Source: Bradyrhizobium sp. SRS-191
Lineage (GTDB): Bacteria > Pseudomonadota > Alphaproteobacteria > Rhizobiales > Xanthobacteraceae
DNA length: 64,000 nucleotides
Reading direction: 5' to 3'
Assembly (NCBI RefSeq): GCF_024586915.1
Contig: NZ_JANBVS010000016.1
Span: 62,001-126,000, forward strand
The translations under genes and the position numbers were made by a program. Of this stretch, positions 43,190 through 51,919 are shown piece after piece; the first letter of the stretch is position 1, and each line of letters opens with the position of its first letter. The notes under the pieces are model-generated. The model was not told the origin of the DNA and did not search any database. It saw nothing but the letters and a program-made list of their open reading frames with translations.

Positions 43190-44305
43190 CTAACAAATAT
43201 GCGCGCCCTGCGTCTCGACATACACCGCATACAGCGACTGGCTCGCCGTCATGAACAGGCGGTTGCGCTTCTTGCCGCCGAAGCAGACGTTAGCGCAGAT
43301 CTCGGGCAGCTTGATCTGGCCGATGCGCTGGCCGTCGGGTGCGAAGATGTGGACGCCGTCATAGCCTTCGCCGACCCAGCCGGCGCCGACCCAGATGTTG
43401 CCGTCGGTGTCGACGCGCAGGCCATCGGGAAAACCCGATTTGCCGTCGAGCGTCATGTCGATGAACGCCTTCGGGTTGGACAGCTTGTCGCCGTTGATGT
43501 CGTACTGCCAGATCACGTTCTTGGCGTTGGGGTAATGCGTGATGCCGGTGTCGCAGACATAGAGCTTCTTGTAGTCGTGGCTGAAGGCGATGCCGTTCGG
43601 CTTGAACGGCTCGTCGGCGACCTTGGTGACCGCGCCCGACTGCGCGTCGACGCGATACACCGCTTCCTTCTGGAACGGCTGGTTGGAGCCGTTGCGGACG
43701 TTCTGGCCTTCATAGAGGTTGATGGAGCCGTAGCCAGGATCGGTGAACCAGATCGACTTGTCGGCGGGATTGACGACCATGTCGTTCGGGCCGTTGAGCG
43801 GCTTGTCGTTGGCCTTCTCGGCCAGCACGGTGACGGTGCCGTTGTGCTCGAAGCGGACGAGGCGGGTGCGCTCGGCGGTGATCTGCCGTCCCTCGTAGTC
43901 GAACGTGTTGCCGTTGGATTCGTTCGAGGGTTTTCGGAACTGCTGCGAGATGTGGCCGTCGTCGTCGAGATAGCGCAGCTGCCGGTTGTTCGGGATGTCG
44001 CTCCAGACGAGGTACTGGCCCTGCGTGTTCCAGGCCGGACCTTCCGCCCACAGGCAGCCGGTGAACAGCCGCTTGATCGTGGTGTTGCCGACCTTGGCCT
44101 TGAAGCGCTTCTCGTCGATCACGACGATGTCGGGATCGGGATAGCGCTGCGGCTCGGCGTGCGGCCCATAGTCGCGCGCGATGGCAGGAGAGACCGCCGC
44201 TGCCGCTGCGGCAAAACCTGCCACGCCCTTGAGGAGCGTGCGCCGGTCGAAGCTGTCAGCTCCGGCCGGCGAATCCTTGAGGCTGTCGTGTCGTGAATTC
44301 GTCAT
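43190..44305 (-). CDS. SMP-30/gluconolactonase-like protein, Tat-exported
   Basis: 371 residues from the ATG at 44305 (CGGAGGAAACC before it). The Tat signal has DRRTLLKGVAGFAAAAAAV. The six-bladed propeller has metal-ligand candidates: Glu in CLWAEGPAW, Asn in LNGPNDMVV, Asn in PFKPNGIAFS and Asp in SGFPDGLRVD, as in SMP-30/gluconolactonase enzymes. It should hydrolyse a lactone in the periplasm. The substrate is not evident. It is isolated between a repeat island and an SDR gene on the same strand. Confidence 0.92.
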   Translation of the reverse strand: MTNSRHDSLKDSPAGADSFDRRTLLKGVAGFAAAAAAVSPAIARDYGPHAEPQRYPDPDIVVIDEKRFKAKVGNTTIKRLFTGCLWAEGPAWNTQGQYLVWSDIPNNRQLRYLDDDGHISQQFRKPSNESNGNTFDYEGRQITAERTRLVRFEHNGTVTVLAEKANDKPLNGPNDMVVNPADKSIWFTDPGYGSINLYEGQNVRNGSNQPFQKEAVYRVDAQSGAVTKVADEPFKPNGIAFSHDYKKLYVCDTGITHYPNAKNVIWQYDINGDKLSNPKAFIDMTLDGKSGFPDGLRVDTDGNIWVGAGWVGEGYDGVHIFAPDGQRIGQIKLPEICANVCFGGKKRNRLFMTASQSLYAVYVETQGAHIC

Positions 44306-44432
44306 GGTTTCCTCCGAAGTTTTTTGTTGGGAGGCGACCATACGACGAAATCATGGCTTTCAGCGGGTCGTTCGGATAAAAAACAACTTGAGAGTGTGTG
44401 CGCTGCAAACCCGTTTGTTGCGCGCCGCAATC

Positions 44433-45347
44433 TCAGATCGGATCCCAGCCGAAGACATCCGCGGAGCGATCGAGCTTGTAGAACGACGGCTTCAGCGCCG
44501 GCATGCCGTGCTCGGCGATGGTCTGCGGGGTCCAGCCTTCGCCGCGATGCACCGAGCGCAGCGGACGCGATTGGCCCATCAGGAAGATCTCGTTCATGCG
44601 CACCGCAAAGATCTGGCCGGTGACGTCCTTCGAGGCATCGCCCAAGAGATAGGCGACGACCGGCGCGATCTTCTCCGGTCCCATCCGCTTCATGCGCTCG
44701 ACGCGCTCCTTCTCGGCTTCGGTCTCCGCCGGAATGGTGCCGATCATGCGGCTCCAGGCGAACGGCGACACGCAGTTGGAGCGGACGTTGAAGCGGCCCA
44801 TGTCGAGCGCGATCGATTTCGACAGGCCGACGATGCCGAGCTTGGCGGCGGCGTAGTTGGCCTGGCCATAATTGCCGATCAGGCCGGATGTCGAGGTGAA
44901 GTGCACGAAGGAGCCGCTCTCCTGCTCGCGGAACAGCCGCGCCGCGGAGTGCGACACATAGAACGAGCCCATCAGATGCACCTTGATGACAGCCTCGAAC
45001 GCCTCGATGCTCATCTTGTGGAAGATCATGTCGCGCAGGATGCCGGCATTGTTGACGACGCCGTCGAGCCGGCCGAAGTGATCGGTCGCCGCCTTCACGA
45101 TCTTGCTGGCGGGGATCGCCTCGGACACGCTCTCGAAGTTCGCTACCGCGGTGCCGCCCGCCTTGCGGATCTCCTCGACCACTTCCTCCGCCGGCGCAGC
45201 GCTGGTGCCCGAGCCGTCGGAGGCCACGCCGGGATCGTTGACCACGACCTTGGCGCCCTCGGCGGCGCACAGCAGCGCGATCTCGCGCCCGATGCCGCGG
45301 CCGGCGCCGGTGACGATGACGACTTTGTCCTGGAGTGATTTGGTCAT
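44433..45347 (-). CDS. SDR, 3-hydroxyacyl-CoA dehydrogenase-like
   Basis: 304 residues from the ATG at 45347. Cofactor motif TGAGRGIGREIALL and VVVNDPGVASDGSG, then NNAGILRD, Ser in FTSTSGLIG, and NYAAAK with the catalytic Tyr. The extended C-terminus (MGQSRPLRSVHRGEGW) resembles the dehydrogenase domain of multifunctional beta-oxidation (MFE-2) proteins. It probably acts with the thiolase gene upstream on the same strand; a repeat separates them. Confidence 0.9.
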   Translation of the reverse strand: MTKSLQDKVVIVTGAGRGIGREIALLCAAEGAKVVVNDPGVASDGSGTSAAPAEEVVEEIRKAGGTAVANFESVSEAIPASKIVKAATDHFGRLDGVVNNAGILRDMIFHKMSIEAFEAVIKVHLMGSFYVSHSAARLFREQESGSFVHFTSTSGLIGNYGQANYAAAKLGIVGLSKSIALDMGRFNVRSNCVSPFAWSRMIGTIPAETEAEKERVERMKRMGPEKIAPVVAYLLGDASKDVTGQIFAVRMNEIFLMGQSRPLRSVHRGEGWTPQTIAEHGMPALKPSFYKLDRSADVFGWDPI

Positions 45348-45422
45348 GATGGGTTTCCTTGGCTTGATGTGTGTTGTTACCGCGCCCCGCCGGCGAGGGG
45401 GGCGAATGCTTTGTGGCCGGGG

Positions 45423-45557
45423 CCTCATGGTTCGAGACGCGCCGAAGAGGCGCTCCTCACCATGAGGGTTGATATCCCTCCAAGAAAGAATCCTCTTTCC
45501 GCAAATCAGTCCTCGTCCTGAGGAGCCCGCCGACGGCGGGCGTCTCGAAGGACGTTG
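45423..45557. repeat. Palindromic repeat (CCTCATGGTTCGAGACGCG type)
   Basis: First hairpin: CCTCATGG / CCATGAGG around a GCGCCGAAGAGGCGC stem (45423-45467). Second: CGTCCTGAGGAGCCCGCC with GGCGGGCGTCTCGAAGGACG (45514-45554). Lies between two leftward genes. Confidence 0.72.
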
Positions 45558-45593
45558 GAGGCCGTGCTGACTGCCGCGAACTGACGAGCGTCA

Positions 45594-46733
45594 CTACCTT
45601 TCGTTCGTGAAGATGATCGTGCCCGAGGCGGCGAACATGCCGCCGACGCCGTGGCAGACGGATATTTTCGCGCCGGGCACCTGCGCCGGGGCGATGCCGC
45701 GCATCTGGCGGACGCTCTCCTGCAGCGCATACATGCCGTACATGCCTGAATGCATGTAGGACAGGCCGCCGCCATTGGTGTTGAGCGGCAGCTTGCCGCC
45801 CGGCCGCGTGTGGCCGGCGGCGATGAACGGGCCGGTCTCCTCATGCGGCATGAAGCCGAGATCGCCGAGCCCGAACAGCGGCAGATGCGCGAAGGCGTCA
45901 TAGATCATCAGGTGATCGACGTCGGCGTGCGTGATGCCGGCTTCCTTGAAGGCGAGGGGGCCTGCGACCTTGAAGGCGCGCGACGAGGTGAAGGTTTCCA
46001 TCTGGCTGACCATCGGCGTCTCCACGCTCTCGCCGGTGCCGAGAATGTACACCGGCTTGCGTGGAAAATCCTTGGCGCGATCGGCCGAGGTGAGGATCAG
46101 CGCGCCGCCGCCGTCGGTGACGAGGCAGCATTGCAGCAGCCGGAACGGATAGGCGATCATGCGCGAGTTCAGGACGTCGTCGACCGTGATCGGATCCTTC
46201 ATCATCGCGCGCGGATTCCTGGCCGCCCATTCGCGCTGTACGACGGCGACCATGGCGAGCTGCTCATGGGTGATGCCGTAGGTCTTCATGTAGCGCAGCA
46301 CGGGGATCGGAAACATGCTGGGCGGACCGTACACGCCGAACGGCGCTTCGAACTGGCCCTGCAGGCTGTCCGCCGGAATCGAGCGCGGCTGCTTGCCGAT
46401 CATCGACTTGCCGCTCTCGGCATGGGTGATCAGCACGGTCTTGCACAGCCCGGCCTCGATCGCCGCCGCGGCGTGACGGACATGCAGCATGAAGGAGCAG
46501 CCGCCGACCGAGGTGCCGTCGACCCAGGTCGGGGTGATGCCGAGGTAATGACACATCTGCTGCGGCGTCTCGACCGCGGTGGCGAAGCCGTCGATGTCGG
46601 AGAGTTTCAGCCCGGCATCGGCGATCGCATTCAGCGCAGCGTCGGCATGCAGTTGGATCTGCGACATCGTCGGGATGACGCCGAGCTCGGTGGTTTCGGC
46701 CGCGCCGACGACGGCAACCTGGTTTCTGCGCAT
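45594..46733 (-). CDS. Thiolase-family protein, SCPx-type
   Basis: 379 residues. The N-terminal nucleophile is present (VGGCSFMLHVRHAAAAI). The C-terminal half has NTNGGGLSYMHSGMYGM with a His and CHGVGGMFAASGTIIF, without a CxGG of true degradative thiolases. Pairing with an adjacent DUF35 gene, which ends four bases upstream of this start, is typical of SCP-x/sterol-side-chain and archaeal-type thiolases. Carries out acyl-CoA cleavage or condensation. Confidence 0.9.
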   Translation of the reverse strand: MRRNQVAVVGAAETTELGVIPTMSQIQLHADAALNAIADAGLKLSDIDGFATAVETPQQMCHYLGITPTWVDGTSVGGCSFMLHVRHAAAAIEAGLCKTVLITHAESGKSMIGKQPRSIPADSLQGQFEAPFGVYGPPSMFPIPVLRYMKTYGITHEQLAMVAVVQREWAARNPRAMMKDPITVDDVLNSRMIAYPFRLLQCCLVTDGGGALILTSADRAKDFPRKPVYILGTGESVETPMVSQMETFTSSRAFKVAGPLAFKEAGITHADVDHLMIYDAFAHLPLFGLGDLGFMPHEETGPFIAAGHTRPGGKLPLNTNGGGLSYMHSGMYGMYALQESVRQMRGIAPAQVPGAKISVCHGVGGMFAASGTIIFTNER

Positions 46734-46737
46734 CGGC

Positions 46738-47151
46738 TCAGCCCTTCGCCGGACGGAACAGTGGCAGGGTGATCTGCGCGTCGAGCGGCTCGAAGGTGAC
46801 TTCGAGCGGCATGTCGAGCTCGAGTGCCACAGGCGTCTGCGGGCAGCCGGTGATGTTGCTCATCATGCGCGGGCCTTCCTCCAGGGCAACGACGGCGATC
46901 GCATAAGGCGGCGTGAAGCCGGGCGCGGCCGGGCGATGATTGATCACGTAGCTGTAGAGCGTGCCTTTGCCTGAGGCCTTGAAGATGCTGACCTTGCGGC
47001 TGGCGCAGGACGGGCAGAACGGGCGCGGCGGGAAATACACGTGCGCGCAGGAATCGCAGCGCTGCAGCCGCAACTCGCCGGCTTTGGTGCCGTCCCAGAA
47101 ATGCTGCGTCTCCGGCGTCGGCTTGGGGCGTGCGCGCATCGGCTCAGCCAT
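46738..47151 (-). CDS. DUF35 zinc-ribbon/OB-fold protein, thiolase partner
   Basis: 137 residues from the ATG at 47151. Four Cys (32, 35, 46, 49) form the rubredoxin-like zinc ribbon CDSCAHVYFPPRPFCPSC, followed by an OB-fold (GTLYSYVINHRPAAPGFTPP). In thiolase/HMG-CoA synthase complexes DUF35 binds the CoA adenine and aids transfer. A long upstream in-frame extension is non-coding. Four-base gap to the thiolase: same operon. It diverges from the AtuA-like gene at 47344. Confidence 0.92.
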   Translation of the reverse strand: MAEPMRARPKPTPETQHFWDGTKAGELRLQRCDSCAHVYFPPRPFCPSCASRKVSIFKASGKGTLYSYVINHRPAAPGFTPPYAIAVVALEEGPRMMSNITGCPQTPVALELDMPLEVTFEPLDAQITLPLFRPAKG

Positions 47152-47343
47152 CCCTGTGATCCTCCCCTCTGGCAGGCTCCGTCGCCCGCTGCTTTGCTGG
47201 TTTGATGCGCCATTTGGTGGAGGGGCGTCAACGGTCCGTCGCGCCGCGCATGCGGCCCTCCCGCAGGCGCAGAGGTGTTGCCGACGGCAATTGCCGCCCG
47301 ATGAAAATTGGTCTTTGATGCTGTCAACATGATCGGAGCCGAG

Positions 47344-47667
47344 ATGAAGCTGCGTGAGATCGCCCATTCCAGGACCGGCGACAAAGGGGACACCTCGAAC
47401 ATCTCGGTCATCGCCTACGATCCGAAGGACTATCCGCTGCTGCTCGCAGAGGTGACGGCGGAGCGGGTCAGGGCGCACTTCGCCGGCATTGTCTGGGGTG
47501 AGGTGGTCCGCTATGAGCTGCCCAACATCGCGGCGTTGAATTTCGTGATGAGCCGGGCGCTCGGCGGCGGTGTCACCCGCTCGCTGGCGCTGGATGCCCA
47601 CGGCAAATCGCTGAGTTCCGCGCTGCTCGATCTCGATATTTCGGCTGATGCCGCAGAGACAAGATAG
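47344..47667 (+). CDS. AtuA C-terminal ferredoxin-fold-like protein
   Basis: 107 residues from the ATG at 47344 (GGAG before it). KLREIAHSRTGDKGDTSNIS is the signature opening of the domain that follows DUF1446 in AtuA, of acyclic-terpene utilisation. Here it stands without an AtuA/DUF1446 gene nearby. It ends five bases before the start region of the amidase gene and is probably co-transcribed. Function unknown. Confidence 0.87.
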   Translation: MKLREIAHSRTGDKGDTSNISVIAYDPKDYPLLLAEVTAERVRAHFAGIVWGEVVRYELPNIAALNFVMSRALGGGVTRSLALDAHGKSLSSALLDLDISADAAETR

Positions 47668-47673
47668 GATGCC

Positions 47674-49026
47674 ATGACTGCTGCCAATCCGACCCTCGCC
47701 GCGCTGGCCGATGATCTTGCCGCGGGCCGCACGACCTCCCGCAAACTGGTGGAGGACTGTCTCGCCCGCATCGCCGATCCCGCAGGCGAAGGGCAGCGCG
47801 CCTTCATCCATGTCGACAAGGACGCGGCCTTGGCGGCTGCCGACGGCATGGACGCGCTGCGCAAGGCGAACGCCGCGCCGTCGCCTTATGCCGGCATTCC
47901 CGTGTCGATCAAGGATCTGTTCGACATCCGGGGGCAGGTGACTCGCGCCGGCTCGCGTGCGCTGGAGGATTCCGCGCCGGCTGACGCCGACGCGCCCGCT
48001 GTCGCGCGGCTGCGCAAGGCGGGCTTCGTCGTGATCGGCCGCACCAACATGACCGAGTTCGCCTATTCCGGCATCGGCATCAATCCGCATTACGGCACGC
48101 CGAAGAGCGCCTGGAAGCGCGAGGTCGGCCACGTGCCCGGCGGATCGTCGTCGGGCGCCGCCGTCTCCGTCGTCGACCGCATGGCCTATGGCGCGCTCGG
48201 CACCGACACCGGCGGCTCCTGCCGCATCCCCGCCGCCTTCAACGGCATCACCGGCTACAAGCCGACGCAGTCACGCGTGCCGCTCGACGGCGGTGTGCCG
48301 CTGTCGAGCACGCTCGACAGTTTTGGCCCGCTCGCCAACACCGTGGCGTGCTGCGCCGTGCTCGATTCCGTGCTCGCCGATGAGCCGATCCGGCCGCTTG
48401 CAGCGCGCCCGGTGAAAGGCCTGCGGCTCGCGGTGCCGACGACGATCGTGCTCGACGAGCTCGATGCCGAAGTGGCCGCGACGTTCGAGCGTGCGCTGGA
48501 GACGCTGGCGAAGCAGGGCGCGCTGATCGAGCGCATCGAATTCCCCGAATTCCTCGACGTCGGAATCATCGGTATGAAGGGCGGCTTCGCCGCCGCCGAG
48601 AGCTACGCTTGGCACCGCTTCCTGCTGACGAGCAAGGGCGACGTCTATGATCCCAGGGTCTCTGTGCGCATCCTGCGCGGCGAGGCGATCACCGTGCCCG
48701 ACTACATCGAGATGCTCAACGCCCGCCGCTCCCTGGTGACGCGCGCCGCCGCACGCATCGCGCCCTATGATGCGCTGGTGATGCCGACCACCGCGAACGC
48801 GCCGCCGAAAATTGCCGATCTCGCGGACGACGCCGCGTTTGCCCGGGAGAACATCCGCGCGCTGCGCAACTGCACCTTCATCAACATGATCGACGGCTGC
48901 GCCATCTCGCTGCCGGCCCATCGCCACGGCGAGGTGCCCGTCGGCTTGATGCTGGCGCAGGCCGGCGGCCAGGACCGCAAGCTGCTGGAGATCGCGGCGG
49001 GCATCGAGGGCGTGGTGCGGGGCTGA
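47674..49026 (+). CDS. Amidase (amidase-signature family)
   Basis: 450 residues. The Ser-Ser-Lys triad: Lys in PVSIKDLFDI (about 88), cis-Ser in PGGSSSGAAV (about 160), nucleophile Ser in TDTGGSCRIPAAF (about 183). Hydrolyses an amide or related bond. Similar to aspartyl/glutamyl-tRNA amidotransferase A-like enzymes but without GatB/C neighbours, so catabolic. Co-directional with the AtuA-like gene, six bases between stop and start. Confidence 0.93.
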   Translation: MTAANPTLAALADDLAAGRTTSRKLVEDCLARIADPAGEGQRAFIHVDKDAALAAADGMDALRKANAAPSPYAGIPVSIKDLFDIRGQVTRAGSRALEDSAPADADAPAVARLRKAGFVVIGRTNMTEFAYSGIGINPHYGTPKSAWKREVGHVPGGSSSGAAVSVVDRMAYGALGTDTGGSCRIPAAFNGITGYKPTQSRVPLDGGVPLSSTLDSFGPLANTVACCAVLDSVLADEPIRPLAARPVKGLRLAVPTTIVLDELDAEVAATFERALETLAKQGALIERIEFPEFLDVGIIGMKGGFAAAESYAWHRFLLTSKGDVYDPRVSVRILRGEAITVPDYIEMLNARRSLVTRAAARIAPYDALVMPTTANAPPKIADLADDAAFARENIRALRNCTFINMIDGCAISLPAHRHGEVPVGLMLAQAGGQDRKLLEIAAGIEGVVRG

Positions 49027-49134
49027 GGCGGCAACGTTCCTACGCAGCGTGAGGAACCTGTCGCCTATAATTTCTCATGGACTTGAATGCCATCCGGAAA
49101 TCGGGTGGCGTTCCCCTGGCCGCTCCGTAACACT

Positions 49135-49185
49135 GTCGTCATTCCGCGATGTGCGCCCTTGCGCCGCCCCGGAATGGCAGTTGGG
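49135..49185. repeat. Short REP-like palindrome
   Basis: CGTCATTCCG and CGGAATGGCAG arms around CGATGTGCGCCCTTGCGCCGCC. A short member of the CATTCCGG family, just before the oxygenase start. Confidence 0.6.
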
Positions 49186-49194
49186 ATGGATTGA

Positions 49195-49938
49195 ATGGCC
49201 AGACTCACGCACGCAGTGGACCACCTCGCTGCTCCAGCCGCGACCGGGATCGATGCGATCGACTGGGCCACGGTCGAACGCGAGCTCGATGCCGGCGGCT
49301 GCGCGGTGTTGCCGCGGCTGGTCGCGCCCGACGCGTGCCGTGGACTGGCGGCGCTTTATCCGGATGACGCGCACTTCCGCAGCCGCGTGGTGATGGCCCG
49401 GCACGGCTTCGGGCGCGGCGAGTACAAATATTTCAGCTATCCGCTGCCGGGTCCGATCGCGGAGCTGCGGCCGCGGCTTTATGCCCAACTGGTCGCGGTC
49501 GCCAATCGATGGAACGCGACCATGGGCATCGATGTGCAATATCCAGCCGATCATGCCGACTTCCTCGCGCGCTGCCATGCCGCCGGCCAGACGCGGCCGA
49601 CGCCGCTGCTGCTGCAATATGTCGAGGGTGACTACAATTGCCTGCACCAGGATCTCTATGGCGAGCACGTGTTTCCGTTGCAGGTCGCTATCCTGCTGTC
49701 CGAGCCGGGGCGCGATTTCGAGGGCGGCGAGTTCGTGCTGACGGAGCAGCGGCCGCGGATGCAGTCGCGGGCGGAGGTCGTGCCGCTGCGGCAGGGCGAT
49801 GCCGTCGTGTTCGCTGTTCATCATCGACCTGTCCAAGGCACGCGCGGCAGCTACCGGGTCAACATGCGCCACGGCGTCAGCCGGCTCCGCGCGGGCCGGC
49901 GGCATACGCTGGGAGTGATCTTTCACGATGCGAAGTAG
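49195..49938 (+). CDS. 2-oxoglutarate/Fe(II) oxygenase
   Basis: 247 residues. Fe(II) ligands H-x-D in CLHQDLYGEHVFP and a distal His in the C-terminus (MRHGVSRLRAGRRHTLGVIFHDA), with Arg for 2-oxoglutarate. FEGGEFVLTEQRPRMQS is shared with proline-hydroxylase-like oxygenases. The next gene, three bases downstream, is alkB, so both are probably co-transcribed. Likely substrate: nucleic acid or protein; not determinable. Confidence 0.87.
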   Translation: MARLTHAVDHLAAPAATGIDAIDWATVERELDAGGCAVLPRLVAPDACRGLAALYPDDAHFRSRVVMARHGFGRGEYKYFSYPLPGPIAELRPRLYAQLVAVANRWNATMGIDVQYPADHADFLARCHAAGQTRPTPLLLQYVEGDYNCLHQDLYGEHVFPLQVAILLSEPGRDFEGGEFVLTEQRPRMQSRAEVVPLRQGDAVVFAVHHRPVQGTRGSYRVNMRHGVSRLRAGRRHTLGVIFHDAK

Positions 49939-49941
49939 GGC

Positions 49942-50595
49942 ATGACGGCAGATCTGTTCGACGGCCTGGAGGCGGCAGGTCCGGCGCGCGAAGCGCTCGC
50001 GCCCGGGGCCGTGTTGTTGCGCGGCTTCGCGTGGCCACAGCAGGCGGAGCTTCTCGCCGCCATCGATACCATCACCGCGCAGGCGTCATTCCGCCGGATG
50101 GTGACTCCCGGAGGCCACCAGATGTCGGTGGCGATGACCAATTGCGGTCCGGTCGGCTGGGTGACCGATCGCGGCGGGTACCGCTACGATCCGATCGATC
50201 CGCAGAGCGGGCAGCCCTGGCCGGCTATGCCGGAGCTGTTTCGCGAACTCGCCGAGACGGCCGCGCGCGAGGCCGGCTTTGCGGGCTTCGCGCCAGATGC
50301 CTGCCTGATCAACCGCTACGAGCCCGGCGCCAAGATGTCGCTGCACCAGGATCGCGACGAGCGTGACGTCGGCGCGCCGATCGTCTCGGTCTCGCTTGGT
50401 CTGCCCGCGACCTTCCTGTTCGGTGGCTTGAAGCGGACCGACAAGACGCAGCGTTATCGGCTCGTTCATGGCGACGTTGTCGTCTGGGGCGGACCGGCAA
50501 GGCTCGCCTTTCACGGCGTTGCGTCTTTGGCCGACGGCGAGCATGCCTTGCTCGGCCGCCGACGCATCAACCTGACGTTTCGCCGCGCGCGCTAG
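49942..50595 (+). CDS. alkB: Alkylated DNA repair dioxygenase AlkB
   Basis: 217 residues. Oxidatively demethylates N1-methyladenine and N3-methylcytosine in DNA/RNA. Motifs: MSLHQDRDERDVGAPIVSVS (HxD), FLFGGLKRTDKT, HGDVVVWGGPARLAFHGV (distal His) and RRRINLTFR (2-oxoglutarate Arg). Length and order match E. coli AlkB. It starts three bases after the paired oxygenase gene. No Ada gene in the window. Confidence 0.95.
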   Translation: MTADLFDGLEAAGPAREALAPGAVLLRGFAWPQQAELLAAIDTITAQASFRRMVTPGGHQMSVAMTNCGPVGWVTDRGGYRYDPIDPQSGQPWPAMPELFRELAETAAREAGFAGFAPDACLINRYEPGAKMSLHQDRDERDVGAPIVSVSLGLPATFLFGGLKRTDKTQRYRLVHGDVVVWGGPARLAFHGVASLADGEHALLGRRRINLTFRRAR

Positions 50596-50668
50596 GTCTA
50601 TCGTTGTGTGACCTCTCTCATTTTGCATCGGGCCTATCCGGCTCTATGCTGCGCCCGGGAGAGGGGCC

Positions 50669-51895
50669 ATGACGACTGTCGAACTCACTGAGGAGCGCGC
50701 CCCGGCGGCGACGCGGCTCGGACTATACCTCGCGTTGTTGCAGCTGGTGTTCAGCCTGCTGTGGACGACCTACGTGATCTATTTGCCGAAGCTGGCGGCG
50801 CAGGCCGGCATCGCTCCGTCAGCCGTCGTCCTGATCCTGATGCTGGACCAGGCGGTCTTCACGCTCTCGGATACGGCGATGGGCATTGCGGCCGACCGCA
50901 TCGGACGGATCGCGACCCGCTTCGGCGTCTTCATTGCTCTCGTGACCGCAATATCCTGCTGCGCGTTCGTTGCGTTGCCTTTCGTGGCGGCAACTGCGGG
51001 GCCGGCGGTCTTCATCGGACTGATCGTGGTGTGGGCGCTGACGTCGTCGGTGCTGCGCGCGCCACCTCTCACGCTGCTCGGGCGCCATGCGGCGCGGCCG
51101 GCTGTCCCGTTCCTGATGGCGCTGGTGATGCTCGGCTATGGCGTGGCCGGCGCCGTGTCGCCCTATCTCGGCGTCATCCTGCGCGACTACGATGCGCGGC
51201 TGCCGTTCATTCTCTCCTCAGTGGTGCTGCTGTTGATCGCGCTCGGCCTGTCGCGCGCTGCGCAAGGCGGCGCTGCGACGGCCGCGCCGGTGGCGAAGGC
51301 TCAGTCCAAGCCCATATCCCTGCGCGGCTGGCCGCTGCTGTTCATCGGCGCGATGGTGATCCTCGCGCTCGGCTATCAGCTGCATTTCAGCATCAACAGC
51401 GCGGCCTTCTATCTCCGCTTCGCCAAGCTGGAAGATCTGCAATGGTTGATGCCGGTGTTCTGGATCGGCTTCAATCTCGTACTGTTTCCCGCCAGCGTCG
51501 TGGTCAAGCATCGCGGCGGCCTGATCGTGATGGGCGTCGCGGGACTGCTCGGCGCGCTCGCCATCATCATGGCCGAGCTGGCGGGCGCATTGACGGTGCT
51601 GATCGTGGCGCAGTTCATCGCCGGTGCGGCCTGGGGCTGCATGATGATGAGCGCGATGTCGGCGGCGCTGGCGATCGGAACTGATGGCGCCGAGGGCAAG
51701 GTCACCGGGCTGGTGTTCTCGGCGCTGGCGCTCGCGACCTTCGCACGCATCGCCGCCGTTGCCGGCGGCCTGCAGAAGCTGCCCGACTACGCGCCGCTGG
51801 TGCAATGGGCGCCGGTCGCGTGCTGGTTCGTGGCCGGCGCCGGCCTGCTGGTGATGGCGGCTGCGGCGTTGCAGGGACGGCAGGGATCTGCCTGA
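50669..51895 (+). CDS. MFS transporter
   Basis: 408 residues with about 12 predicted TM segments. The loop after TM2 (GIAADRIGRIATRFG) is a weak MFS motif A. The first TM (LYLALLQLVFSLLWTTYVIYL) starts about residue 17. Substrate unknown. The gene lies 73 bases after alkB on the same strand and is convergent with the TPP-enzyme gene. Confidence 0.88.
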   Translation: MTTVELTEERAPAATRLGLYLALLQLVFSLLWTTYVIYLPKLAAQAGIAPSAVVLILMLDQAVFTLSDTAMGIAADRIGRIATRFGVFIALVTAISCCAFVALPFVAATAGPAVFIGLIVVWALTSSVLRAPPLTLLGRHAARPAVPFLMALVMLGYGVAGAVSPYLGVILRDYDARLPFILSSVVLLLIALGLSRAAQGGAATAAPVAKAQSKPISLRGWPLLFIGAMVILALGYQLHFSINSAAFYLRFAKLEDLQWLMPVFWIGFNLVLFPASVVVKHRGGLIVMGVAGLLGALAIIMAELAGALTVLIVAQFIAGAAWGCMMMSAMSAALAIGTDGAEGKVTGLVFSALALATFARIAAVAGGLQKLPDYAPLVQWAPVACWFVAGAGLLVMAAAALQGRQGSA

Positions 51896-51919
51896 CGTCG
51901 TTCTGCTGAGCCGATCGGC

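Noticed and set aside
45750..46772. Plus-strand frame opposite the SCPx-type thiolase
   Set aside because: Antisense shadow of a motif-complete gene.
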